30,378 bases of DNA from a bacterium (GCA_022839105.1 JALHDH010000031.1:1-30378), one strand, 5' to 3'; positions 7,007 to 15,481 are shown, counted from the first letter of the stretch. Translations and numbers: made by a program. The notes: generated by a model not told the origin, from the letters alone.

Positions 7007-8422
7007 TCAGGCCGGGCGATGGAGGAATCCCGCGGCCCGGACGCCTGCCTCCCGGGCCTGGGCCACGCAGTCGGGAATGCCGACCCCGCGAAACCCGTTG
7101 CCGGCCAGGAAGAGGCCCGGATGCCGCAGGGCGCGTTCCTGGATTCCTGCCACCAGTTCCAGGTGTCCCAGTTCGTACTGGGGCATGACCCGGTGATGCC
7201 TGGCCGACCAGACCTTCAGGGGATCTCCCTGGATCCCCAGAAGATCGTGCAGATCGGCCAGGACATCCTCCAGAAGTTCCTCCGCAGGGCGATCCACGTC
7301 GGCTTCCCGGCCGGCGCCACCCGAGAAGGCGCGCAGCACGACCTGCCCCTGAGGAGCCCTGCCGGCGTACTTGACCGAGGCGTAGGTGCAGGCCAGAAGA
7401 ACCCGATTCTCGATCCGGGGCACCACGAAGCCGAAGGAGTCGATCGGAGCGGGAATCTGCTCGCGTCGGAAGAGCAGGTTCACCGCGGCCGAGGAGCTGT
7501 AGCGGATCCCGGCCAGGGCCCCGGAAAGTGCGGGGTCGAAGCGGGTCAGCCCGGCCGCCGCCCAGGCGGGGAGGGCCAGGGCGACGGCGTCGAAACGCTC
7601 CAGGAACCCCGCTCCTCCCACCTGCCAGCCTCCTGGAACCGGCTCGACCCGCTCCACCACGCGATCGGTCCTCAGGACTCCGGGCGGAAGCGTCGCCACG
7701 AGCCTCTCGACCAGAGTCTGGATCCCCCCCTGGAGCGAGACGAAGAGACCGTAGCGCGGACCGGCCTGCGCGGCATCCCGGTTTCCGGCCTTCCGGTGGG
7801 CCCGCATCCCGGCCAGAAGACCCAGGATCACGCTGCCATGCCTCCTCTCCATCTCGAGGAAGCGGGGCATCGTGGCCTGCAGGCTCAGGCGCTCGGGATC
7901 TCCCCCATAGATCCCCCCGACCAGGGGCTGGGCCATGCGCTCCAGGGCCTCACGGCCCAGCCGGCGTCCGACGAAGCCGGCCAGGGTCTCGTCCGCCGGT
8001 TCCCGGCGCCGGGGCAGGACCAGGTCCAGGCCGATGCGCAGCTTGCCCAGCGGGCTGAGGACCGGTGTCAGCAGGAAGGGAACCAGCCGGGTCGGGGCCA
8101 GCAGCCGGAATCCCTCGGGAATCGGCACCAGACGCCCATCCCGGACCACCATGGCCCGACGATCATCCTCGTTGGTGGGCTGCAACAAGCCGTCCAGGCC
8201 CAGGTCTCGGCAGAGCTGCAGACCGGCCGGCTTGTCGGTGATCATCGAATCCGGCCCGCCTTCCAGGACCAGGCCATCCTCGCGCCGGCTCTCGATGGCC
8301 CCGCCCGGGCGCGAACGACCTTCGAAGAGGTGGACCCTCAGATCCGGGCTCTCGCGAAGAGCCGCCCAGGCCAGGGCCAGCCCGCTGATCCCGGCCCCGA
8401 TGACGGCCAGGCTCCGGCTCAT
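7007..8422 (-). CDS. hemG: Protoporphyrinogen/coproporphyrinogen oxidase, HemY-type FAD enzyme
   Basis: 471 residues of the oxygen-dependent, FAD-binding type. The N-terminal dinucleotide fold has VIGAGISGLALAW (GxGxxG) and continues to the FAD-ribose glutamate and EGRSRPGG. LEGGPDSM and the C-terminal GNGFRGVGIPDCV are typical of this family. It oxidises protoporphyrinogen IX to protoporphyrin IX or, in the coproporphyrin-dependent branch, coproporphyrinogen III to coproporphyrin III; sequence alone here does not separate the two. Its ATG overlaps the hemE stop codon (ATGA, 8419-8422), so translation is probably coupled. It is last in the clpP-hemE-hemG group. Older names are hemY or cgoX. 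Confidence 0.93.
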   Translation of the reverse strand: MSRSLAVIGAGISGLALAWAALRESPDLRVHLFEGRSRPGGAIESRREDGLVLEGGPDSMITDKPAGLQLCRDLGLDGLLQPTNEDDRRAMVVRDGRLVPIPEGFRLLAPTRLVPFLLTPVLSPLGKLRIGLDLVLPRRREPADETLAGFVGRRLGREALERMAQPLVGGIYGGDPERLSLQATMPRFLEMERRHGSVILGLLAGMRAHRKAGNRDAAQAGPRYGLFVSLQGGIQTLVERLVATLPPGVLRTDRVVERVEPVPGGWQVGGAGFLERFDAVALALPAWAAAGLTRFDPALSGALAGIRYSSSAAVNLLFRREQIPAPIDSFGFVVPRIENRVLLACTYASVKYAGRAPQGQVVLRAFSGGAGREADVDRPAEELLEDVLADLHDLLGIQGDPLKVWSARHHRVMPQYELGHLELVAGIQERALRHPGLFLAGNGFRGVGIPDCVAQAREAGVRAAGFLHRPA

Positions 8423-9477
8423 CCGGCCGTCATCTCGTGGACCGTCTCGATCAGGAAGCGAACGTTCTCCACCGGGGTCCCGGGCAGGACCCCATGTCCC
8501 AGGTTGAAGATATGGCCGGGACGCTCGGCATTGGCCTCCAGGACACGAGCCACCCGGTGCCGGATATAGTCTCGGTCGGCCAGCAGGACCGAAGGGTCCA
8601 GGTTCCCTTGGACCGGGCGGCGTCCCAGGCGGCGGCGGGCCTCGGCCAGGGAGGTCATGAAATCGACGCCGACCACATCGGCCCCGGCCTCTTCGAAGGC
8701 TTCGAGAAGCCCGCAGGTCCCGCGACCGAAGTGGATGCGCGGGACCTCGGGGACGGCCTGGAGCACCTTCCGGCTATGGGGCAGGACGAACTCGCGGTAA
8801 TCCTCCAGGCCCAGGGCTCCTGCCCAGGAATCGAAGAGTTGCAGCGCCTGGACCCCGGCCTGGACCTGGCGGCGCAGATAGGCCGCTGTCCCTCGGGCGA
8901 TCCGATCCATGAGTTCGTGCCAGGCCTCCGGGTGGCGGAACATGAACTCCTTGGTGCGCTCGAAGTTGCGCGAAGCGCCGCCTTCGATCAGGTAGGAGGC
9001 CACCGTGAAGGGAGCCCCCGCGAAGCCGATCAAAGGGATGTCCGCGGGCAGTTCCCGGCGCGCCAGGCGGATCGCCTCATAGACGAACCCGAGCTCGTCG
9101 GGGTCCACCTCGCGCAGGGCGCAAAGGCCCAAGGCGTCGCGAAGCGGACTGCCGATCACGGGTCCCTCGCCGGGATTGAAGGTCAGCTTCAGGCCCAGGG
9201 CTTCGACGATCAGGAGGATGTCCGAGAAGAGGATCGCCGCGTCGGGCCGGATGTCCTGGACCGCCCGGACGGTCACCTCCGCGGCCAGCTCGGGGTTCTT
9301 GCACAAATCCAGGAAGTAGTACCGGGCCCGCAGACCCCGATACCACTCCTGATAGCGGCCGGCCTGGCGCATGAGCCAGACCGGGGTATAAGGTGCCTGC
9401 TGGCCCCGGCAGGCCTTCATGAAGGGGGTCTCGCCGAGAAGGTCCGGAGCCGGCTTGCCAGATCCTGGTCCGCTCAA
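8419..9477 (-). CDS. hemE: Uroporphyrinogen decarboxylase
   Basis: 352 residues. It removes four acetate carboxyls from uroporphyrinogen III to give coproporphyrinogen III. The signature VWLMRQAGRY lies near residue 33, then FSDIL, LFDSWAG and the C-terminal NLGHGVLPGTP, all diagnostic. The start used is a TTG at 9477 with GGGAGAAG about 9 bases upstream, 3 bases after the clpP stop. The alternative ATG at 9420 (residue 20) would leave a very short lead-in before the substrate-binding Arg region, so TTG is favoured but not certain. The 3' end overlaps hemG by four bases. Confidence 0.95.
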   Translation of the reverse strand: MSGPGSGKPAPDLLGETPFMKACRGQQAPYTPVWLMRQAGRYQEWYRGLRARYYFLDLCKNPELAAEVTVRAVQDIRPDAAILFSDILLIVEALGLKLTFNPGEGPVIGSPLRDALGLCALREVDPDELGFVYEAIRLARRELPADIPLIGFAGAPFTVASYLIEGGASRNFERTKEFMFRHPEAWHELMDRIARGTAAYLRRQVQAGVQALQLFDSWAGALGLEDYREFVLPHSRKVLQAVPEVPRIHFGRGTCGLLEAFEEAGADVVGVDFMTSLAEARRRLGRRPVQGNLDPSVLLADRDYIRHRVARVLEANAERPGHIFNLGHGVLPGTPVENVRFLIETVHEMTAG

Positions 9478-9480
9478 GGC

Positions 9481-10083
9481 CTAGCGCTTCTCCCGCGAGA
9501 TGATCTCGTCGATGAGGCCGTATTCCTTGGCCTCCTGGGCCGACATGTAGTAGTCGCGCTCGGTGTCGCGCGCGACCTTCTCCAGGTCCTGACCCGTGTG
9601 CTCGGCCAGGATCTTGTTCAGGGTCTCGCGGGTCTTGATGATCTGCCGGGCGTGGATGTCGATGTCGGTGGCCTGTCCGCCGATCTGGCTGATCCAGGGC
9701 TGGTGGATCATGATCCGGGAATAGGGCAGGGCAAACCGCTTTCCCTTGGCCCCGCCGGCCAGCAGGACTGCGGCGGCGCTGGCCGCCATGCCCATGCAGA
9801 TGCAGGACACATCGGGCTTGACCAACTGCATGCAGTCGTAGATCCCCAACCCCGCCGTGACCGAGCCTCCGGGGCTGTTGATGTAGACGTCGATGTCCTT
9901 GTCCGGATCCTCCTGCTCGAGATAGAGCAACTGGGCGATCACCAGGTTGGCCAGCGCGTCGTCGATGGCCTCGCCCACGAAGATGATTCGGTTCTTCAAG
10001 AGCCGCGAATAGATGTCGTAGGCGCGCTCGCCGCGGGCGGTCTGCTCGACAACCATGGGGATCAACTGGTTCTGGGGGATCAT
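9481..10083 (-). CDS. clpP: ATP-dependent Clp protease proteolytic subunit
   Basis: 200 residues, the usual ClpP length. The active-site Ser102 is in MGMAASAAA, His127 in MIHQPW, and the Asp is in the RDTERD segment; SPGGSV and the hydrophobic contact regions are intact. It degrades proteins fed by Clp ATPases, in the cytoplasm. The ATG at 10083 has GGAGAGA just upstream; the open frame extends further upstream but that sequence is non-coding in character. It is first of a minus-strand group with hemE and hemG. clpX or tig, common partners, are not adjacent. Confidence 0.96.
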   Translation of the reverse strand: MIPQNQLIPMVVEQTARGERAYDIYSRLLKNRIIFVGEAIDDALANLVIAQLLYLEQEDPDKDIDVYINSPGGSVTAGLGIYDCMQLVKPDVSCICMGMAASAAAVLLAGGAKGKRFALPYSRIMIHQPWISQIGGQATDIDIHARQIIKTRETLNKILAEHTGQDLEKVARDTERDYYMSAQEAKEYGLIDEIISREKR

Positions 10084-10179
10084 GGTCTCTCCAATGCTTG
10101 TATCCGGAAAGGGGTTCCCGGAATCATGCCAGGAAGCTGGCGGGGGCCTCTTCGCGTTCAACCCGACCTCCCCTCCCGG

Positions 10180-10214
10180 GCACGCTCGCGGCAGGGCCCC
10201 GAGCGTGCTAGACT
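10180..10214 (+). promoter_or_regulatory. Inverted repeat abutting a probable -10 element of the M23 gene
   Basis: GCACGCTCG (10180-10188) and CGAGCGTGC (10200-10208) form a perfect 9-bp dyad with an 11-base spacer in the clpP/M23 divergent region. The right arm runs into TGCTAGACT (10206-10214), an extended -10-like sequence, 12 bases before the M23 start codon. The nearby tRNA promoter has a similar TGCTAGAAT. No good -35 is present, which would fit an activator- or repressor-controlled promoter. The function is inference. Confidence 0.4.
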
Positions 10215-10225
10215 GGACGGGTATC

Positions 10226-11458
10226 ATGTGCAGACGAACCCTGACCCGATGGCTCCTGGCAGCCTGGCTGGCGTGTCCGGCCGGCCCTGTCCTGGCCGCT
10301 CCTCCCGGGACCACGCAGGTCCCGGCGGTCATCGACGCGCTGCGGACGCGCTTCGGCGTCACCGAGCCCGCCACCCCGGCCGGCAGCGTGGCGGATGTGA
10401 CCGGACTGGTGGCCCTGCAGCGATCGCTCAGTCCCGGAGCCGTGCTGACCGGCGGCTTCTACGACTGGCGCACGGTCTCGCGCTATCGGAGCCAGCCTGG
10501 CCTGCATCTGGGCTTCGACATCGCCATGCCGGCCGGCAGCCCCGTGCGGGCCGGATGGCCCGGGACCGTGGTCTCGGTGGCTCCCTGGGCCGAGGGGGAA
10601 TGGGGCCTCACGGTCCGCTCGGCCTCCGGAACCGAGGTGACCTACGGCCATATCCGGCCTGGGCTCTCGGTGGGCGACCCGGTCCAGGTCGGGACCGTGG
10701 TGGGAAGCGTCTCGATCGACCATGTGGACGTGAAGATGCGCGATCCTGCCGGCAACTACGTGGATTTCGGCGGTCAGGCGCCCGGCTCGCCCTCCGCCGC
10801 CGCCTTCGCTTCGTATGCCGCCGACTCGCGCGAGGCCCGGATGGTGACCTGGCTGGTGGCCCGCAACACCCTGGAGACGGCCCAGGGCGAACTGGAAGGC
10901 CGTCGCCGGGAGCAGGCCTCTGCCTCCCTGGAGCGTCGACGCCTGGAGTCCCGGCTGGCCGAACTCCAAGAGGCGGTTCCCTTGATGGAACGCTACGTCG
11001 AGGAGGGCCTGGTGGCCCGAGCCGAAGTCGAGAAGACCCGCTCGGACCTGGCCGGAACCCGCCAGGAACTGGCCCGGCTCAAGCAGCGCCAGAAGGAGGC
11101 GCCGGGTCGGATCGCCGAGCTGGAGGCCCAGGTGCGCTCGGCCCGAAGCCGGCTGGCCTCCGTCGAGCGCCGCTCCCGCGAAGGTGGAATCACCTGGAAG
11201 GAAGTCACCGGCTTCGTCAACGGGGTGGTGGCCCGCGACGCGGATCTGCGCGACCAGGTTCTCGATTTCAAGCGCAGCAACCAGCAGACCCGGACCCGAC
11301 GCGCCGCCGATCTGCGCCAGCAGGTCCTCCAGGGCCGCCAGGGCCTGGAGGAGCTCGAGGCCCTCTATGAGATGGGCGGCCTGCCCCGACGCGAGATCGA
11401 GGCGGCCCGAGAGCGCCAGCAGATCCTGGAGGCCGAGCTCAAGGCGCTGGGCGGGTAG
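10226..11458 (+). CDS. Secreted M23/LytM-like protein with C-terminal coiled coil
   Basis: 410 residues. A signal peptide (CRRTLTRWLLAAWLA..., cleavage near VLA-A at about residue 25) is followed by a LytM domain (~65-185) and a long charged coiled coil (~205-410). The metal motif starts normally with His94 and Asp98 (HLGFD) and has His142 in YGH. The final HxH is replaced by His166-Val-Asp168, so one usual zinc or catalytic His is an Asp. It may have altered activity, or act as an inactive activator of an amidase in the manner of EnvC/NlpD. The domain order (LytM first, coiled coil last) is also the reverse of EnvC. It probably acts on or at peptidoglycan. The 3' end overlaps the convergent PrsW-like gene by 20 bases. 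Confidence 0.82.
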   Translation: MCRRTLTRWLLAAWLACPAGPVLAAPPGTTQVPAVIDALRTRFGVTEPATPAGSVADVTGLVALQRSLSPGAVLTGGFYDWRTVSRYRSQPGLHLGFDIAMPAGSPVRAGWPGTVVSVAPWAEGEWGLTVRSASGTEVTYGHIRPGLSVGDPVQVGTVVGSVSIDHVDVKMRDPAGNYVDFGGQAPGSPSAAAFASYAADSREARMVTWLVARNTLETAQGELEGRRREQASASLERRRLESRLAELQEAVPLMERYVEEGLVARAEVEKTRSDLAGTRQELARLKQRQKEAPGRIAELEAQVRSARSRLASVERRSREGGITWKEVTGFVNGVVARDADLRDQVLDFKRSNQQTRTRRAADLRQQVLQGRQGLEELEALYEMGGLPRREIEAARERQQILEAELKALGG

Positions 11459-12407
11459 GCTCTTCGAGCGCCTCGGCCAGGGCCTGACACTCGGAGAGTT
11501 CCCCCAGGACCTGCTCGCGAGTCAGCGGGTGGGGCCAGTCCAGCCGCCCGCGCACGAAGACCAGCAGCCCCCCCAGGCTCAAGGCCCCCACCGCCAGGTG
11601 CCAGACCGGGAGAGGCAGGTAGGGAATGGCCGGGACCATGAACCGATAGGACAGTTCCGTCGGGAGGAATCGGGGCAGGTTCCACAAGGTATGAAGAGCC
11701 GAGGCCAGGGCAAAGGCGGCCCCGGCCAAGGCCACCCCGGAGAGCTCCCGACGGGCCCGCAAGGGCCACAGGGCCGAGGCCAGCATGGCCGTCCAGGTCC
11801 CATGGGCCAGGGGGCCCAGCAGTGAGCGCGCGAAGAGGATCTGGTCCATCTGGTTCTTGGAGACTCCGTGCTCGAAGACGAAGCGGAAGGCCATCCCCAT
11901 GGACTCCATGGCGGCAAAGCCCAGTCCCGCCGAAGCGCCCAGGACCAGGCCCACCCTGGGGCTGGCCGGACAGGCCCGACCCAGGGGCAACAGCAGGACC
12001 GCCAGGACCGCCAGGAGCTTGGCGATCTCCTCCGAGGCCCCGATCATCAGGAGTCTCGAGCCGGGCAGCTTGAAGAAGAGCGGTGTCAGGACGTGGGCTC
12101 CCAGAAGCCCCAGCCCCCCCCCGGCCAGGAAGGCCACCGTCGGGGCGGGCAAGGGCATGTCGCAGGCGGCTCCGGCCTCCTGCAACCACAAGACCACCAC
12201 CACGGGAACCAGGAAGGAACCGATCAGGATCGAGATCGGCAGCAGCGAGAGGCTCTCGCGGGTCTCCAGGGCCCAGTTGACCAGGGCGTAGACCCCCAGC
12301 CCCAACAACAAGGTGAACGCCCAGGTCTGAGGGCGCCTCCGGGTGTGGAGGCTCAGGCTCAGGCGGCCCAGCCGGGATGCCAGTTCCGCGGCGCGGGGCT
12401 CGTCCAT
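11439..12407 (-). CDS. PrsW-family intramembrane metalloprotease
   Basis: 322 residues with about eight hydrophobic segments. The PrsW/CAAX-like motifs are present: GASEEIAK (Glu126-Glu127), Glu168 in FAAMES, His202 in AHGTWTAM and His239 in ALHTLWN. Bacillus PrsW cleaves the anti-sigma factor RsiW; no sigma/anti-sigma pair is visible here, so the substrate is unknown. The ATG at 12407 lies one base after the helicase stop, with GGAGGGG inside the end of the helicase gene, so the two are surely cotranscribed. An open frame reaching 12788 inside the helicase gene is not used. The 3' end overlaps the M23-like gene tail to tail. Confidence 0.87.
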   Translation of the reverse strand: MDEPRAAELASRLGRLSLSLHTRRRPQTWAFTLLLGLGVYALVNWALETRESLSLLPISILIGSFLVPVVVVLWLQEAGAACDMPLPAPTVAFLAGGGLGLLGAHVLTPLFFKLPGSRLLMIGASEEIAKLLAVLAVLLLPLGRACPASPRVGLVLGASAGLGFAAMESMGMAFRFVFEHGVSKNQMDQILFARSLLGPLAHGTWTAMLASALWPLRARRELSGVALAGAAFALASALHTLWNLPRFLPTELSYRFMVPAIPYLPLPVWHLAVGALSLGGLLVFVRGRLDWPHPLTREQVLGELSECQALAEALEEPTRPAP

Positions 12408-12408
12408 C

Positions 12409-14832
12409 TCAGGCCCCCTCCGGTCGGGAGGCCAGGATGGCCAGGACCAGTTCGCCCGCCACCTGCCGAGCCCGATTCCCCACCTCCTGGGGAGGCCCGA
12501 CGCAGGAGGGGCATCCCGCCTCGCAGGCACAGCCCCGGATCCTCTCCCCGACCCGCGCCAGCAACTCGGGGAATGAGTCATAGAGCTGCGCCGAGAAGCC
12601 GATTCCTCCAGGGAAGTTATCGTACAGGAAGACGGTCGGCTCGAAGCGAGGCAGCTCCCGGAGCCGTTTCTCCTCCAAGGGCTCCACCTCCGGCGAGGGC
12701 CCGCGCATCCAGGAGTCGACCGGGACCTCCAGGGGCAACTCCTCGACGAAGCGATAGCGCCCCCGGCCGCGCCCGTCGGGCTGGGCAAACCACTCTCCGG
12801 TCCGGTCCCCCACGCAGCGGTTCAGGTCGCGGACATCGCACATCAGGAAGACGGGGGCCAGATGGTGCAGGCAGTGGGCCATCCCGACGATGCCGTCGAG
12901 CAGGTCCGAGCGGGTGTGGCCCAGCCCTGCCAGGAAGTCCTCGGGCATCATGAACCAGAAGGAGGTGGTGTGCATCTCCTGATCGGGAAGGTGGACCTCG
13001 CCATAGCCCACGTTCTCACGGGAATCGAACTTGACCTTCTTGAAACCCGAGACCCTCCAGGCCACGTGGACCTCTCCGTGCTCGCGCTGGACCTGACCGC
13101 AGGGCTGGCGCTCGAATCCCTCCAGGATGCGGACCGAGTTCGCGGTGATCGCATCGGTGTAGTAGTCCACCGCCACCGGCCGGACATAGGCCCGACGTTG
13201 GGCATAGTCCAGCTTCTTGACGTTGTAGGTCCGGGCGTGGGCCATGTAGATCGCGTCCTCGTACACCGTGGTGGGGGCCGCATGCCAGTCCACCTCGGCG
13301 ATCACCTGGTTGGCCGCGTCCATGTCCATGATCACGAAGTTCTCGGGCGAGGAGCTGCGCAACGAGATCGTGTCGGCCGGATAGACATCCTGCAACCAGT
13401 GGTACTCGCTCCCGGAACGATGCAGGACGCCCTTCTCGGTCAGATACTCCAGGATCTCCCCCACGGGCGCCTCCCCGAACTTCTCGCCCTCCTGGAGCGG
13501 CAACTCGAAGGCGGCGCACTTCAGGTGGCTGACCAGGATCGCCAGGTTGTCCGGATTGATCCGGGCATGCTCGGGACTGGAGCCGAAGAAGTAGTCGGGG
13601 TGCTCGACGATGAACTGGTCCAGGGGCTCGCTGCGGGCCACCAGGATGGCCACCGAGTCGCCCTGGCGGCGTCCGGCCCGCCCGATCTGCTGCCAGGTGC
13701 TGGCCACGGTCCCGGGATAGCCCGCCAGGATCACCGCCTCCAGGGCCCCGATGTCGATCCCCAGCTCGAGGGCGTTGGTGCTGACGACCCCCAGGACGCT
13801 CCCCTCGCGGATCCCCTTCTCGATCTCGCGGCGGGCCCCCGGCAGGTAGCCCCCCCGATAGCCCCGGATCCTCCCCTCCTGGGAGGGATGGCGCTCGAAG
13901 CGATCCTTCAGGGCCCGGGTCAGGACCTCGACGTTGAGACGCGAAGAGGCGAAGACCAGCGTCTGGACCCCGGACTTGAGGAAGCGGGCGGCCAGATTCC
14001 GGCTGGCGGTCAGGCAGGATCGGCGGATTCCCAGCTCCTTGTTCAGCATCGGGGGATTGTAGAAGAGGATCGTACGCGGCCCGGAGGGCGCTCCGCTGCG
14101 ATCCACCAGGACCACCTCCTGACCCACCAGCCGGCTGGCCAGCTCCTGGGGGTTGGCGATGGTGGCCGAGGAGGCGATGAAGACCGGACTCGAGCCGTGG
14201 AACTCGCAGATCCGGCGCAGGCGACGCAGCACGTTGGCCAGGTGGCTGCCATAGACCCCTCGACACGTGTGCAGTTCGTCGATCACCACGTGGCGCAGGT
14301 TCGCGAAGAAGCGCGCCCAGCGGGTGTGGTGGGGCAGGATCCCGGTGTGCAGCATGTCCGGATTGGTGATCACCACGTGGGCCCGGGCGCGCACGGCCTT
14401 GCGGGCATCTGCCGGCGTGTCCCCGTCATAGGTGAAGGTCCCGACCGGCTCGCCCAGGTCGTCGATTCCCTGCTGGAGTTCGGCCAACTGATCCTGGGCC
14501 AGGGCCTTGGTCGGAAAGAGGTACAGGGCCGTCGCTCCGGGGTCCCGGAGAATCGACTGCAGGACCGGGACGTTATAGCACAGGGTCTTGCCTGAGGCCG
14601 TCGGGGTCACCACCACGACGTGGCGCCCGGCCATCGCCTGGCGCACGGCCTCGGCCTGGTGGGAATAGGGATGCGGCCGACCGCGCCGCCGCAGGCTCTC
14701 CAGAAGTCGCGGGTCCAGTTCCTCGGGCCATTCCCCGAAGGTCGCCTCGCGGGAAGGGACCCTTTCGATCCGGGTCAGGATGGTGGAGGAGGATTTCTCC
14801 AGGATTCCCTGGAGGACGCTGGCGACGCTCAT
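12409..14832 (-). CDS. DEAD/DEAH-box helicase of the MrfA/YprA type with C-terminal cysteine cluster
   Basis: 807 residues. Helicase motifs in order: Walker A TPTASGKT (76-83), motif II DELH (185-188), motif III SSAT, and QIGRAGRR in the second RecA domain. The C-terminal DUF1998-type region ends in a four-cysteine cluster, C768-A-C770-EAG-C774-PS-C777. This order is that of MrfA (YprA) of Bacillus, a 3'-5' DNA helicase in nucleotide-excision-independent repair of mitomycin damage. The cysteines bind zinc in that protein. Substrate and role here are inferred. The ATG at 14832 has a weak ribosome site. It is followed with no gap by the PrsW-like gene. The probable exonuclease partner (YprB type) is at the left edge of the window. 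Confidence 0.9.
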   Translation of the reverse strand: MSVASVLQGILEKSSSTILTRIERVPSREATFGEWPEELDPRLLESLRRRGRPHPYSHQAEAVRQAMAGRHVVVVTPTASGKTLCYNVPVLQSILRDPGATALYLFPTKALAQDQLAELQQGIDDLGEPVGTFTYDGDTPADARKAVRARAHVVITNPDMLHTGILPHHTRWARFFANLRHVVIDELHTCRGVYGSHLANVLRRLRRICEFHGSSPVFIASSATIANPQELASRLVGQEVVLVDRSGAPSGPRTILFYNPPMLNKELGIRRSCLTASRNLAARFLKSGVQTLVFASSRLNVEVLTRALKDRFERHPSQEGRIRGYRGGYLPGARREIEKGIREGSVLGVVSTNALELGIDIGALEAVILAGYPGTVASTWQQIGRAGRRQGDSVAILVARSEPLDQFIVEHPDYFFGSSPEHARINPDNLAILVSHLKCAAFELPLQEGEKFGEAPVGEILEYLTEKGVLHRSGSEYHWLQDVYPADTISLRSSSPENFVIMDMDAANQVIAEVDWHAAPTTVYEDAIYMAHARTYNVKKLDYAQRRAYVRPVAVDYYTDAITANSVRILEGFERQPCGQVQREHGEVHVAWRVSGFKKVKFDSRENVGYGEVHLPDQEMHTTSFWFMMPEDFLAGLGHTRSDLLDGIVGMAHCLHHLAPVFLMCDVRDLNRCVGDRTGEWFAQPDGRGRGRYRFVEELPLEVPVDSWMRGPSPEVEPLEEKRLRELPRFEPTVFLYDNFPGGIGFSAQLYDSFPELLARVGERIRGCACEAGCPSCVGPPQEVGNRARQVAGELVLAILASRPEGA

Positions 14833-14917
14833 GGCGTGAGGCGGTTTCGGCGCGGGGTCGCAGAGCCCTCCGATTCCGCTGCAGACACAACCATTCCGTG
14901 AGCCTGCCCTGAAGACA

Positions 14918-14949
14918 GAGAGCGGGCCCCGAACCGGGAACCCGCTCTC
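14918..14949 (-). terminator. Terminator-like hairpin after the CBM48 gene
   Basis: GAGAGCGGG (14918-14926) pairs exactly with CCCGCTCTC (14941-14949) around a 14-nt loop. It lies 24 bases past the CBM48 stop and before the helicase start. No strong T-tract follows on either strand, so it may only stabilise the 3' end. Confidence 0.5.
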
Positions 14950-14973
14950 ATTTCGACCGGAGACGGCCGGACT

Positions 14974-15273
14974 CTAGACGTGGACCATGGAGTCCTCTCC
15001 GCCAAACTCGTTGGTGGCGTAGGAATCCGCCGTCCAATCATTCTCCCAGCGGGTGCCGTCCAGCAGGTACTTGTAGCGGTACTGCCGTCCGGAATCCAGG
15101 GTGATGGTGGCGCTGAAGGAGCCGTCCTTGAGCGGCTTCATCGGATGCTCCGACTCGCTCCAGGCGTTGAACTCGCCCACCAGGGCCGCGCTGGCAGCTT
15201 CGGCCTCGGCCGGAAGCTTGAAGGTGACGCGGCACTTCTCGCGGGTCTTGGTATAATTCTTCACCAAAGGCAT
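14974..15273 (-). CDS. Stand-alone CBM48 (glycogen-binding / isoamylase N-terminal) domain protein
   Basis: 99 residues, essentially one immunoglobulin-like CBM48 domain. Family marks are VTFKLPAEA, LVGEFNAWSE (the FNxW strand), MKPLKDGSFSATITL and YRYKYLLDGTRWEND. Such domains bind glycogen or related α-glucans in branching enzymes, isoamylases and AMPK β-subunits. No catalytic domain is attached and no glycogen gene is nearby. It may target a partner protein to glycogen or act as a regulator; this is inference. The ATG at 15273 has GGAGGT at 9 bases. It has its own promoter (15453-15481) and a long leader. Confidence 0.88.
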   Translation of the reverse strand: MPLVKNYTKTREKCRVTFKLPAEAEAASAALVGEFNAWSESEHPMKPLKDGSFSATITLDSGRQYRYKYLLDGTRWENDWTADSYATNEFGGEDSMVHV

Positions 15274-15452
15274 TCTTGATCGACCTCCTGATTCCCAACG
15301 CGCGGCTTCGGATGGCGGATGAAACACGCCCCCCGCCACGGGCCCGGATCCAACCTGCCGGCACGGTGGTTTCTTGTGGGGAACCACAGACGGAGGAGCC
15401 CCCGACTGCGAAACGGCCCGAGAGTCTCGGGCGCCCCCCCCGGAACCCCACG
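15274..15452 (-). promoter_or_regulatory. Long 5' leader of the CBM48 gene
   Basis: Given the promoter at 15453-15481, transcription should begin near 15446, leaving a leader of about 170 nt. It contains a 7-bp dyad CCCGAGA/TCTCGGG (15417-15431) near its 5' end and a 6-bp dyad GTGGTT/AACCAC (15366-15387). I do not recognise a known riboswitch. The rest of the gap to the next gene (15482-15577) holds nothing I can name beyond a short CCCTC/GAGGG hairpin. Confidence 0.4.
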
Positions 15453-15481
15453 ATTGTAGTCGGTCTGGACCAGGGAGTCAA
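15453..15481 (-). promoter_or_regulatory. Sigma-70-type promoter for the CBM48 gene
   Basis: On the minus strand, TTGACT (complement of 15476-15481) and TACAAT (complement of 15453-15458) are separated by exactly 17 bases. Both hexamers are one base from consensus. It is the best-looking protein-gene promoter in the window. Confidence 0.75.

Noticed and set aside
13016..14266. A 416-codon open frame on the minus strand inside the helicase gene
   Set aside because: It is an alternative frame of the helicase gene with Gly/Arg/Pro-rich translation and no recognisable motif.
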